A DNA stretch of 64,000 nt from Acidobacteriota bacterium (lineage in GTDB: Bacteria; Acidobacteriota; Blastocatellia; Pyrinomonadales; Pyrinomonadaceae). Each line of letters opens with the position of its first letter. The first letter of the stretch is position 1. The notes under the pieces were generated by a model, which saw nothing but the letters and a program-made list of their open reading frames with translations, did no database searches and was not told the DNA's origin. The position numbers and the translations under genes are program-made. Shown here piece by piece: positions 1 through 7,204 of this stretch. The DNA lies in the NCBI GenBank assembly GCA_023436495.1, contig JAEZIT010000097.1:1-64000 (forward strand). The letters run 5' to 3'.

Positions 1-168
1 CGGACCGCGCCGCTGCGCGGCGTTTGGGCGCACCAACAGGGCGGTTTCTATCACGACGGGCGTTTCGCTACTTTGCTGGACGTAGTGAATCACTATAACA
101 ACCACTTCAGCCTGAACCTGACGGACCAGCAGAAGAACGACCTGGTGGAGTATCTGAAGTCGCTGTAA
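1..168 (+). CDS. C-terminal end of a cytochrome c peroxidase-like protein (5' truncated)
   Basis: The open frame enters from the left edge and ends at TAA 166-168, leaving 55 residues. It reads RTAPLRGVWAHQQGGFYHDG and continues with FATLLDVVNHYN and a final LVEYLKSL. The order 'R-T-x-P-L-R-G, Y-H-D-G-x-F-A-T-L, V-V-x-H-Y-N, L-V-x-Y-L-K-S-L' is the usual C-terminus of bacterial di-haem cytochrome c peroxidases and related periplasmic c-type cytochromes. The haem-binding CxxCH motifs would lie upstream of the window, so the exact subfamily cannot be decided. An AT-rich palindrome and a GC-rich hairpin follow the stop. Confidence 0.6.
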   Translation, partial: RTAPLRGVWAHQQGGFYHDGRFATLLDVVNHYNNHFSLNLTDQQKNDLVEYLKSL

Positions 169-182
169 AGTCCAGGGGTTAT

Positions 183-211
183 TTCATTGATAATTAGTAA
201 TTATCAATGAA
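183..211. repeat. Perfect AT-rich palindrome, 14-bp arms, 1-nt spacer
   Basis: TTCATTGATAATTA (183-196), one G, then its exact reverse complement (198-211). It lies 15 bp after the stop codon of the first gene. There is no T-tract after it, so it is not a standard intrinsic terminator. It could be an mRNA 3' stabiliser or a protein-binding site. Confidence 0.6.
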
Positions 212-275
212 TTCATGAAGCAATTTAGATCGGAAGCAGAAATAGGCAAAACGGAAAAGGGAAGGAGGGTAAAGG

Positions 276-304
276 AACGCCGGCATCGTTCGATGCCGGC
301 GTTT
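276..304 (+). terminator. Hairpin terminator between convergent genes
   Basis: AACGCCGGCATCG (276-288) pairs perfectly with CGATGCCGGCGTT (291-303) and is followed by a T-rich stretch (tttgttatt). It ends the rightward cytochrome gene and sits just past the 3' end of the leftward DoxX gene, so it may work for both. Confidence 0.65.
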
Positions 305-308
305 GTTA

Positions 309-695
309 TTAAGCAAGCTTCGGCCGCAGGAGCGGTTTGAACGCATCGCGATAATAGTACGCCAGAAATATTTCAGCGATCACGACGAAGATCGCGATCG
401 GCAGGCCTTCTGGTGCGAGAAAGGCGTGAACGAGGAAAATGTTCACGACGATCGGCGCAAGTACGACCAAAGCGAGCGGGACGAAGTAGCCGCTGACGAG
501 CAGAATGCCGCAGATCAGCTCGGTAACTTTCAAAACGTAAAAGAAATAGCCGGACGCGGCCAGCCCTTCGTTAAAGCTTTTCAAAGCGCCGTCGGGCAGC
601 GGCGGCGGTTCGATCAGGTTCAGAAGGAACGTGACCGAAGCGAACAGGAACAGCAGGCCCATAAGGGTGCGTACGACGATCATAGCGATCTTCAT
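309..695 (-). CDS. DoxX-family membrane protein
   Basis: This 128-residue protein has four hydrophobic segments (about residues 5-25, 48-70, 73-95 and 98-117) with a short basic tail. The layout fits small DoxX/DoxD-like proteins, for which no single biochemical role is established; some members act with oxidoreductases in thiol or oxidative stress. It is the last gene of a leftward set that also holds two VOC proteins, a second DoxX-type protein and an NTF2-like protein. A GGAGG-like ribosome binding site precedes the ATG. Family call moderately sure, function unknown. Confidence 0.6.
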   Translation of the reverse strand: MKIAMIVVRTLMGLLFLFASVTFLLNLIEPPPLPDGALKSFNEGLAASGYFFYVLKVTELICGILLVSGYFVPLALVVLAPIVVNIFLVHAFLAPEGLPIAIFVVIAEIFLAYYYRDAFKPLLRPKLA

Positions 696-753
696 AAAGT
701 TAAAACCTCCAGGAATACGGCGGCGGATGTGATCGTCTGCCGCCGTACACCGT

Positions 754-1200
754 CTATTTATCTCCGTTCTTATCGGATTGGACGATCATCCACTGCACGC
801 CGAATTTGTCAGCGCAGCAGCCGAAATAATCGCCCCAGAAAGCATCCGCCATCGGCATTTCGACCCTGCCGCCTTCGGACAGGCCGTTGAAAAGACGGTC
901 GGCTTCGTCGCGGGATTCGGGGCTGAGAGCAATATAGAAATTGTTGCCCTGGCTTAGTTTTTGCCCGAACGATTCGAGCGAATCGGTCGCCATCAGCATG
1001 TTGCCGTTACCCATCGGCAGTGCAATGTGCATTATCTTGTCCTTGTCTTCTTCTTTGAGTTGGGCGTCGGGCCCGTCGCATCCGGGCATGTCCCGGAAAC
1101 GCATCACGCTCGAGAATTCGCCGCCGAATATGGATTTGTAAAAATTGAACGCTTCTTCGGTATTACCGTCGAAGTTCAGATACGGATTCATAGCAGTCAT
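754..1200 (-). CDS. VOC-family protein, PhnB/3-demethylubiquinone methyltransferase-like fold
   Basis: This 148-residue protein opens with NPYLNFDGNTEEAFNFYKSI, the signature start of PhnB-like glyoxalase/bleomycin-resistance (VOC) proteins, and has the matching central MHIALPMGNG and late FGVQWMI segments. VOC proteins are soluble beta-alpha-beta-beta-beta folds that often bind a metal and may act on small electrophiles or carry unknown substrates. The PhnB-like group has no agreed reaction. A second copy of the same type lies at 2225-2656, about 1 kb away in the same orientation, suggesting local duplication. An AGGAGT-type ribosome binding site precedes the start. Confidence 0.75.
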   Translation of the reverse strand: MTAMNPYLNFDGNTEEAFNFYKSIFGGEFSSVMRFRDMPGCDGPDAQLKEEDKDKIMHIALPMGNGNMLMATDSLESFGQKLSQGNNFYIALSPESRDEADRLFNGLSEGGRVEMPMADAFWGDYFGCCADKFGVQWMIVQSDKNGDK

Positions 1201-1275
1201 TGTTTTGTTACTCCTAATTATTAATTGGGATCAAAGGTCGACCAGGACCTTGAAACCGCCGTACGCCCGGGGCTT

Positions 1276-1710
1276 CTAGTCCGCGGCCCTGAATGGGACC
1301 AATTTCCGCAGCCTGGCATCGCGCAGGTACAGCCCGAGCCAGAGCAGGAGGCCGAGATAGACGGGGAACAGCACATGCGTCGCCAGCGGATTGCCCACTC
1401 GGACGTGCGTGGCGACCGCTCCGCCGAGATAGCCTGTCAGAAGGATCGCACCGAGCACCGCTGTCCGCGGTATTGCGTACAGAATAGTGCAGACAAGCAG
1501 GATGATCCCGATCGGCAGAATGGTGCTTTCGGGATAGCCAAGTTCGAGCGTTCCGGTCACGACGGGTTCGGGTTTAACGAATTTCCCGATGGCGTCGAAC
1601 AGCAGGAACAGCACGGGCAGACCGCTGATGATATATCCGGCCCACGGTCGGCGTTCGGTTCGGGATACGGTTTCGGGCCCGAGATGTGAAACTGTTTCTT
1701 CAGATCGCAT
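1276..1710 (-). CDS. DoxX-like family membrane protein
   Basis: The 144-residue product has a hydrophilic N-terminus of about 22 residues, then four membrane segments (roughly 25-43, 62-82, 84-101 and 110-128). The motif LPVLFLLFDAIGKFVKP and the late HVLFPVYLGLLLWLGLYLRD are typical of DoxX-like proteins. It is a different branch from the protein at 309-695. Function is not established; the neighbourhood suggests a shared stress-related regulon with the VOC proteins. It is separated by 63 bp from the next upstream gene. Confidence 0.65.
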   Translation of the reverse strand: MRSEETVSHLGPETVSRTERRPWAGYIISGLPVLFLLFDAIGKFVKPEPVVTGTLELGYPESTILPIGIILLVCTILYAIPRTAVLGAILLTGYLGGAVATHVRVGNPLATHVLFPVYLGLLLWLGLYLRDARLRKLVPFRAAD

Positions 1711-1773
1711 AGTATTTGTCCCTTGCGTATTAATAGATGCCGGGCGGGGATCGCCCGGCGTGCGGCGGCTGCG

Positions 1774-2166
1774 TTAGGCGCTTTGCTGGGCGGCCTCGGC
1801 TTTACGTTCGGCGTCGGTCTTTTGTTTGACCACGTACGAGACGAGACGGCTGATCTTTTCGCCGGAGAAGGTGTAAACGTCACAGTACGAAAAATTGGCC
1901 GTACTGCCGTCCTTTTGCTTCATGGTCATGCCGCCCGTGCAGACGGCGGTGTCGCCTTCGGCGATGAGCGTGTCGATCGTAAGTTTCGGCGGCTCCATAT
2001 CGACGGACAACATCATTTCACGGATAGAGTCCTTGCCGTTCATGGCGGGTTCGCCGGCCATTTCCCAGACGATGTCGTCGGTGCAGTTGTTCAGAAAGGC
2101 CTCATAATCGTTCTGCTCGAACGATGTCGTCAGTTCTCGTATCAATTCTTTATTTCTTTCAGACAT
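1774..2166 (-). CDS. NTF2-like / SnoaL-like protein
   Basis: The 130-residue protein begins MSERNKELIRELTTSFEQND and contains FLNNCTDDIVWEMAGEP, an arrangement seen in the SnoaL-like/ketosteroid-isomerase-like branch of the NTF2 fold (helix, then a cone of curved beta strands with a pocket). Such proteins may be isomerases, hydrolases or simple ligand carriers, and the substrate cannot be read from sequence. An AAAGGAG ribosome binding site lies 8 nt before the ATG. It sits in the middle of the HxlR-divergent gene set. Confidence 0.65.
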   Translation of the reverse strand: MSERNKELIRELTTSFEQNDYEAFLNNCTDDIVWEMAGEPAMNGKDSIREMMLSVDMEPPKLTIDTLIAEGDTAVCTGGMTMKQKDGSTANFSYCDVYTFSGEKISRLVSYVVKQKTDAERKAEAAQQSA

Positions 2167-2224
2167 ATGATTGCTCCTTTGATAATTGATTAAAGGTGGT
2201 TATGGGAGATCGAATTTGCCGGTG

Positions 2225-2656
2225 TTAATTTTGCCCGCCCTGGCCGTAGTTCACCATCCACTGAATTCCGAATTTGTCGGTGAACATCCCGAACATATCG
2301 CCCCAGGGCGCTTTTTCGAAAGGCATCATTACCGAGCCGCCTGCCGACAGGCCGTCGAACAGGCGTCGTGCCTCGTCTTCGGAATCGGGTGCGATGGCGA
2401 CGGACAAGTTGTTCCCGACGTTCAGCGGCGGGCCGAAACCGTCGGGCGCGTCACTGCCCATAAGTGTCGAACCGTTCCCGATGGGAAGCGCGACATGCAT
2501 GATCAGATTCTTTGCTTCGTCGGGAATCGGCACTCCCATGTCCATATCGGACATCCGCATTTTGCCGAGGAATTCGCCGCCGAAAACCGAGCGGTAGAAT
2601 TCGAAGGCCTCTTCACAGTTGTTCTTGAAGGTTAGATAAGGGTTGATCGCGGTCAT
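2225..2656 (-). CDS. VOC-family protein, PhnB-like (second copy)
   Basis: This 143-residue paralog of the 754-1200 product starts MTAINPYLTFKNNCEEAFEF and carries the same FGGEF, MHVALPIGNG, APDSEDEARRLFDGL and FGIQWMVNYG blocks. It is the first gene of the leftward set and the one directly divergent from the HxlR regulator, so it is the most likely primary target of that regulator. The substrate is unknown. Confidence 0.75.
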   Translation of the reverse strand: MTAINPYLTFKNNCEEAFEFYRSVFGGEFLGKMRMSDMDMGVPIPDEAKNLIMHVALPIGNGSTLMGSDAPDGFGPPLNVGNNLSVAIAPDSEDEARRLFDGLSAGGSVMMPFEKAPWGDMFGMFTDKFGIQWMVNYGQGGQN

Positions 2657-2741
2657 AAGTTTTGCTCCTGCATATGTTTACACCGAAAGTCACAGTTGAA
2701 GCGACGAACGTGCAGACTGTTTGGTCCCAATGGAGATTTGC

Positions 2742-2771
2742 ATCATATAACAGAAAGCTTGCAGGATGCAA
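2742..2771 (-). promoter_or_regulatory. Predicted sigma-70-type promoter for the leftward VOC/DoxX set
   Basis: On the minus strand TTGCAT (2771-2766) and TATGAT (2747-2742) are 18 bp apart, a good -35/-10 pair. The -35 box lies inside the first TTGCA-N3-TGCAA palindrome, so a protein bound there would block the polymerase. Confidence 0.4.
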
Positions 2772-2795
2772 GTATCATTGATTGCAAAATGCAAG
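2758..2795. promoter_or_regulatory. Tandem palindromes, probable HxlR-type operator
   Basis: CTTGCA-gga-TGCAAG (2758-2772) is a perfect palindrome, and TTGCA-aaa-TGCAA (2782-2794) is a second one whose centre is 23 bp away, about two helical turns. A half-site TTGCA with a poor partner occurs at 2738-2750. All lie between the divergent regulator gene and the VOC gene, the usual place for autoregulated HxlR operators. Confidence 0.55.
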
Positions 2796-2812
2796 TATGT
2801 TAATATCGGAGT

Positions 2813-3271
2813 GTGGAGGCTGAGCAAATAAAGGATTACCGGTCGGAGTGCCCGCTGAATTTTGCGCTGGAGACATTTGGCGATACGTGGTCGCTGCTCA
2901 TCGTTCGCGATATAGCGTTTTGGGGAAAACGGACGTACGGGGAATTTTTGAGGTCGAAGGAGCGGATAGCGACGAACATATTAGCGGCGCGGCTGGCGAA
3001 ATTGGAACGCGAGGGGATACTCACGAAATCGAGGCATCCCGAAGACAAGAGAAAGGACGTTTATTCACTCACGGAAAAAGGCCTGGACCTGATACCGATC
3101 GTGCTGGAGGTCGGCGCGTGGAGCTCGAAATACGACCCGCGGCAGACGGATGAATTTCTGAGATTCGTCGAGATCGTCCGCGCCGACCAGCAGCAAATGA
3201 TCGAAGCCTTTAAGGAGAAGATCCGCAACGGCGGCAGCATTTTTTCCGACGCCGTCGGGCGTCAGGGCTGA
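2813..3271 (+). CDS. HxlR-family winged-helix transcriptional regulator
   Basis: The GTG-started protein of 152 residues carries CPLNFALETFGDTWSLLIVR near residue 14, the hallmark of HxlR regulators, including the early Cys that in some members senses redox state or electrophiles. The winged-helix core follows: a recognition region around IATNILAARLAKLEREGILT and a wing at RKDVYSLTEKG. It is expected to be a dimeric DNA-binding protein. It lies divergent from the VOC/DoxX/NTF2 set, with palindromic sites in between, so it probably controls that set and itself. No better ATG is present in frame. Confidence 0.85.
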   Translation: MEAEQIKDYRSECPLNFALETFGDTWSLLIVRDIAFWGKRTYGEFLRSKERIATNILAARLAKLEREGILTKSRHPEDKRKDVYSLTEKGLDLIPIVLEVGAWSSKYDPRQTDEFLRFVEIVRADQQQMIEAFKEKIRNGGSIFSDAVGRQG

Positions 3272-3273
3272 GG

Positions 3274-5088
3274 CTAACGCTTGGGCCGTTCGTTCGCTTT
3301 GAGGACACGTTTGCGGAGGCGGATGGCCTTCGGCGTTACCTCGATAAGTTCGTCATCGGCGATGAATTCGAGCGCGCGTTCGAGGGACATTTCGCGAACG
3401 GGAACGAGGCGCATTGCTTCGTCCGCCGAGGTGGTGCGCATGTTCGACAGCTTCTTTTCCTTGATGGGGTTAACGTCGAGGTCGACGGCGCGGGCGTTTT
3501 CGCCGACGATCATGCCTTCGTAAACCTTGACCTGCGGCTTAACGAAAAGCGTTCCGCGTTCCTGTAGATTGTATAGAGCGTAAGTATTCGTTTCGCCCAT
3601 ACGGTCGGAGACGAGCGAGCCGGTCGCGCGGCCCTTCATTTCGCCCTGCCATTTGTCGAACCTAAGGAATAATGTATTGAGCAGGCCGGTGCCTTTTGTT
3701 TCGGTAAGAAATTCGCCGCGGAAACCTATCAGCCCGCGTGACGGCACCTCATATTCGAGACGAACGCGGCCCGAGCCGTTGTTGATCATCTTGGTCATCT
3801 GGCCTTTGCGGCGGCCGAGGGCTTCGGTGACGACGCCTATGAATTCGTCAGGGACATCGATGACGACCTGTTCGATGGGTTCGAGCAATTCGCCGGTCTT
3901 TTCATCTTTTTTGGTGATGACCTCGGGTTTGGCGACCTGCAGCTCGTAGCCTTCGCGACGCATCATTTCGATCAGGATGGCAAGCTGGAGCTCGCCGCGG
4001 CCGGAAACCTTGAATTGTTCGGAAGAGCCTTCGTTCTGAGTGATCCGCAGTGCGACGTTGCCGAGCAATTCGCGATCGAGGCGGTCCTTGATCTGTCGCG
4101 AGGTAACGAATTTGCCGTCGATCCCCGAAAATGGCGAGTTGTTGACGCTGAAGATCATCGAGATCGTAGGTTCGTCGACCGCGATGACCGGCAGCGGTTT
4201 AGGATTATCGACCAGCGTGATAGTTTCGCCGATATTGATGTCGTCAAAACCGGCAAGAGCGACGATCTCGCCGACGCCTGCCTTTTCGACCGGCGTGCGG
4301 TCAAGGCCTTCGAAAACGAACAGCTCCTTAACGCGTGTTTTCTGCGTCGAGCCGTCCACTTTCGCGACGATGACCTCTTGATTCTTAGATATGTCGCCCG
4401 AGAATATTCGCCCAATGGCAAGACGGCCGACGAACGGGTTGTAATCGATATTGGCGACGAGAAGCTGGAGCGAATCATCGCGGATCGGTTTCGGCGGGGG
4501 AATCGTCTCAAGGATCTGTTCGAACAGCGGACGCAGGTCTTTGCTTTCGTCCGCGAGGTCTTTTTTGGCAATGCCGTCGCGCGTGATCGAATAAAGAATG
4601 GGAAATTCGATCTGTTCGTCATCGGCGCCGAGGTCGATAAACAGGTCGTAAACTTCGTTGACCACCTCTTCCGGGCGTGCGTCCTGCCGGTCGATCTTGT
4701 TGATCATGGCGATGGCGGGCAGGCCAAGCTCGAGCGCCTTACGCAGAACGAAACGCGTTTGCGGCAGACAGCCTTCCGCGGAATCGACGAGGAGGACAAT
4801 GCCGTCCACCATCTTCAATACACGTTCCACCTCGCCGCCAAAATCGGCGTGGCCCGGAGTATCGACGATGTTGATCTTGTAATCGCCGTACCGGACGGAG
4901 GTGTTCTTGGCCATGATCGTGATGCCGCGCTCGCGTTCGAGGTCCATCGAATCCATGACGCGTTCGACGACGGCTTCGTTATCGCGGTAAGTGCCCGATC
5001 GTTTCAGCATTGCATCGACGAGCGTAGTTTTGCCGTGATCGACGTGAGCGATGATGGCGATGTTTCGTATTTTATCTGCGTCTACCAT
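3274..5088 (-). CDS. typA: Translational GTPase TypA/BipA
   Basis: The 604-residue protein has all G-domain motifs: AHVDHGKTT (residues 14-22), RGITI (54-58), DTPGH (76-80) and NKID (130-133). The EF-G-like domains II, III and V follow, with [18 protein letters not shown] in the domain III region and a basic C-terminal part matching the TypA-specific domain. TypA binds the 70S ribosome and helps with 50S assembly and stress or cold adaptation. Length equals the family norm (about 600). It is monocistronic by layout and its stop lies next to the convergent regulator gene. Confidence 0.97.
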   Translation of the reverse strand: MVDADKIRNIAIIAHVDHGKTTLVDAMLKRSGTYRDNEAVVERVMDSMDLERERGITIMAKNTSVRYGDYKINIVDTPGHADFGGEVERVLKMVDGIVLLVDSAEGCLPQTRFVLRKALELGLPAIAMINKIDRQDARPEEVVNEVYDLFIDLGADDEQIEFPILYSITRDGIAKKDLADESKDLRPLFEQILETIPPPKPIRDDSLQLLVANIDYNPFVGRLAIGRIFSGDISKNQEVIVAKVDGSTQKTRVKELFVFEGLDRTPVEKAGVGEIVALAGFDDINIGETITLVDNPKPLPVIAVDEPTISMIFSVNNSPFSGIDGKFVTSRQIKDRLDRELLGNVALRITQNEGSSEQFKVSGRGELQLAILIEMMRREGYELQVAKPEVITKKDEKTGELLEPIEQVVIDVPDEFIGVVTEALGRRKGQMTKMINNGSGRVRLEYEVPSRGLIGFRGEFLTETKGTGLLNTLFLRFDKWQGEMKGRATGSLVSDRMGETNTYALYNLQERGTLFVKPQVKVYEGMIVGENARAVDLDVNPIKEKKLSNMRTTSADEAMRLVPVREMSLERALEFIADDELIEVTPKAIRLRKRVLKANERPKR

Positions 5089-5232
5089 TGTTTAAAATCC
5101 CGTAAAAAATAGAAACGAAAATAATGACGGATTGACGGCGAAAACGCAAACGGGCGCAAAAAAAGACCGTCTCCGCGAAATGCTGCAGAGTTACAGTCCG
5201 TTCGATATCGGTTCTTGTAGGGCCGGCTGCTT

Positions 5233-5628
5233 TTATTTATCCGCAGCGCAGATCAGCTTTCCCGAAACGATGGGCCGTTCGTCGCCTGTGACGCGAACGC
5301 GTTCGCTGGGGTCGAGTTTTACGCCAGTCAGCGAGACAGACGCTTTGCCGTCCTTTAACGCATCCAGGTCCCCGACCTTTCTGTCGCCGTTGAAAATGTG
5401 CAGCTTTGTTCCGTCCGAAAGGCCGACCATTTCCACTGTGACGTCGAGCCGTCCGGCAGCCGAATCAAACGACGCGCTGCCGCGCGGCATCATGTCATTC
5501 AGCGACCAGCCGGTCAGATTCGCGGACAATTTTCCGCCTGTACAATCCTGCAAGATGCCGTTGCCGGCGGCGGAAATTCCCACGAACATCAAGCAGAGAG
5601 AAAGCACCAAAAAGGTGATGATCTTCAT
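5233..5628 (-). CDS. Small secreted protein of unknown function
   Basis: The 131-residue product has a clear Sec signal peptide (MKIITFLVLSLCLMFVGISA, cleavage near residue 21). The mature part has an alternating polar/hydrophobic, beta-rich pattern and two cysteines (CTGGK early, LICAADK at the end) that could form a disulfide. An AGGAGGT ribosome binding site is at the proper distance. No family was recognised. It stands alone between typA and a repeat-rich spacer. Confidence 0.65.
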   Translation of the reverse strand: MKIITFLVLSLCLMFVGISAAGNGILQDCTGGKLSANLTGWSLNDMMPRGSASFDSAAGRLDVTVEMVGLSDGTKLHIFNGDRKVGDLDALKDGKASVSLTGVKLDPSERVRVTGDERPIVSGKLICAADK

Positions 5629-5669
5629 GATTTAACCTCCTGATAATAATTGTATCAGTGACGTCAAAT

Positions 5670-5740
5670 GGGAGCGGGAATTGGAGGTGTTGAGGAGTGA
5701 AGGAGTAGGGGAGTGGGGGAGTTGGGGATTGGAGGAGGAT
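5670..5740 (+). repeat. G-rich octamer repeat tract with quadruplex potential
   Basis: The plus strand is almost entirely purine plus T here and repeats units like GAAGGAGT, AGGGGAGT, GGGGGAGT, TGGGGATT. Runs GGGG (5708-5711), GGGGG (5715-5719) and GGGG (5724-5727) are split by 3-4 nt loops, with GG pairs after them and two GGG runs at 5670-5677. This could fold as a G-quadruplex just upstream of the leftward secreted-protein gene. Confidence 0.5.
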
Positions 5741-5772
5741 TTGGATCATGCTTAGTTGGGTTTTATGAGTTG

Positions 5773-5922
5773 CCCCGAGCTTCAGCTCGGGGGTAGAAGC
5801 ATCGACCTTGACCGGGCTTTAGCCCAATGATTTGGCTGAGGCCGGAAGGACGATCGTTTTTTTTTGCTTAGTTCGGCCAAAGCCGGGGCGTTTGTTGGCG
5901 GTGACCACGGGCTGGAGCCCGT
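5773..5922. repeat. Cluster of REP-like palindromes in an intergenic region
   Basis: Three short hairpins share a GGGCT/AGCCC-like core: CCCCGAGCT-tc-AGCTCGGGG (5773-5792), GGGCT-tt-AGCCC (5814-5825) and ACGGGCT-gg-AGCCCGT (5907-5922). A looser pairing between GGCCGGAA (about 5840) and TTCGGCC (about 5872) encloses a T9 run. Such GGGCT-NN-AGCCC palindromes are the form taken by REP elements mobilised by RAYT (TnpA-REP) proteins in many genomes. No transposase gene is nearby. Confidence 0.5.
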
Positions 5923-6106
5923 AGCAATTTATAAGATAAAAGCCGAGTACTACGGACTAGGAAAAGAAGAATTGATCCACGAAAGAAGAAAATCAGGAAA
6001 AGACAGAGAAACAGGAAAAAAAGAGAAAGAAGAAAAGGCAGATGGCTTGGCGGCCAAATGCCTCCTCTTAGCTAGATTAAAGACGATCCTCGACAGGCTG
6101 CAACAA
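5923..6106. other. Intergenic remainder, purine-rich, no gene seen
   Basis: After the palindromes the spacer is strongly A/G-rich on the plus strand (about 5980-6045, dominated by AAGAA and GAAAA). Open frames crossing it have no start signal and run antisense into the BON gene. Nothing further is recognisable. Confidence 0.4.
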
Positions 6107-6661
6107 CTACCGCGGGCCTTCGCGGCCGACGACGAGGTTGTTGGTTACCGAAAACACCCCCGGAATGCCGTTCGCGAGGATGTTGGCGAGGTTGTAGTCG
6201 CCGCGGTTCGACACGAAGCCTTCGAGCGTCACGTGACCGCCTTCAACGATGATCCTCATGGACGGACGCGGTTCGAGAAGGTACCTGTAAAGGCTGCCGC
6301 CCCGCGTAGAGAATTCGCGTGCGATCCGCCATCTGATCGAGTTGTCAAAACTCGACGGCGGCAGTATTTCAATGCGGTTCGTCACGGACCCGATGCCCGG
6401 GATGCGCTCGACCGCGTTTTCGGCGTCGCGTTTGTTCCTGCCGTCGGCCACCTTGCCGAAAAGCGTCACGTTATTTCCGTTCACCTGGTACGAAATATGG
6501 TCAAAAGCCCCGTAGTATGGGAGATTGATCAATTTCCTGAATATCTGTTGATTCAGATCCTGCCCCGATCGTGATCCGGAAGAACTTTGAGCGCTGACGG
6601 CAGTAAACGAAACGGCCAGAATGACCGCGATAACTGCTAAATAATTACGTATGTGTCTCAT
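6107..6661 (-). CDS. Secreted protein with two BON domains
   Basis: The start MRHIRNYL is preferred because AGGGAG lies 10 nt upstream; an earlier in-frame start would add 11 residues. A signal peptide (AVIAVILAVSFTAVSAQ) is followed by two BON modules: one around ISYQVNGNNVTLFGKVADG with NAVERIPGIGSVTNRIEI, and one around MRIIVEGGHVTLEGFVSNRG ending GIPGVFSVTNNLVV. BON domains occur in periplasmic or outer-membrane proteins that bind phospholipid surfaces, such as OsmY and DolP. It is expected to be periplasmic. It is separated from trmL by about 90 bp in the same direction. Confidence 0.8.
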   Translation of the reverse strand: MRHIRNYLAVIAVILAVSFTAVSAQSSSGSRSGQDLNQQIFRKLINLPYYGAFDHISYQVNGNNVTLFGKVADGRNKRDAENAVERIPGIGSVTNRIEILPPSSFDNSIRWRIAREFSTRGGSLYRYLLEPRPSMRIIVEGGHVTLEGFVSNRGDYNLANILANGIPGVFSVTNNLVVGREGPR

Positions 6662-6754
6662 AACAAAGTTTCTCCCTAACTTCAATATAGTCATACGAAT
6701 ATGACAATTATTAGATGGAAAAACCTTTGTGCGCGATGTCTAAAATCGTGAGGT

Positions 6755-7204
6755 TTAGGCCGTCTGGCGGATGGCTTCGTACAGCACGATGCCGACGCTG
6801 GTTGCGAGGTTTAGGCTGCGTACGTTCGGGTTTGGCATCGGGATAGTGACGGAGGTTTCCGGATTGGCGTCCAGAAGCGATTTCGGCAGGCCTCGGGTCT
6901 CAGGCCCGAAGACGAGACAATCGCCGTCGCGGAACTGGAAATCAGTGTATGCGCGGCTGGCTTTGGTGGTCAGGAAAATGAACCGGGAATCGGGAAGGGA
7001 CTGGAAGAGTCGCTCTATATCGATGTGGCGGCGGAGATCGACGTGCTCCCAGTAATCGAGGCCCGCGCGTTTGAGCGTGCGATCGTCCATACGGAAACCG
7101 GTGACACCAACGATATGCAGCGGCGTGAAGGTCGCGGCGCAGAGGCGCGCGATGTTTCCGGTGTTGGGCGGTATTTCGGGTTCGACGAGGGCGACGTGAA
7201 GCAT
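6755..7204 (-). CDS. trmL: tRNA (cytidine/uridine-34 2'-O)-methyltransferase TrmL
   Basis: The 149-residue SPOUT methyltransferase begins MLHVALVEPEIPPNTGNIAR, the conserved TrmL/SpoU-like opening, and has the SAM-binding trefoil knot elements FGPETRGLP and RSLNLATSVGIVLYE. TrmL uses SAM to methylate the ribose of the wobble nucleotide in tRNA-Leu isoacceptors. The family is about 150 residues long, which matches. Its ATG overlaps the stop of the upstream unknown gene by one base (TAATG), implying translational coupling. Confidence 0.92.
   Translation of the reverse strand: MLHVALVEPEIPPNTGNIARLCAATFTPLHIVGVTGFRMDDRTLKRAGLDYWEHVDLRRHIDIERLFQSLPDSRFIFLTTKASRAYTDFQFRDGDCLVFGPETRGLPKSLLDANPETSVTIPMPNPNVRSLNLATSVGIVLYEAIRQTA

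Noticed and set aside
4015..5112. Long rightward open frame antisense to typA
   Set aside because: It is the antisense shadow of a clearly conserved GTPase; such frames are common where the opposite strand has biased third positions.
5864..6574. Long rightward open frame across the repeat spacer and BON gene
   Set aside because: It runs antisense through the BON gene, has no initiation signal and its composition follows the repeat and purine tract.
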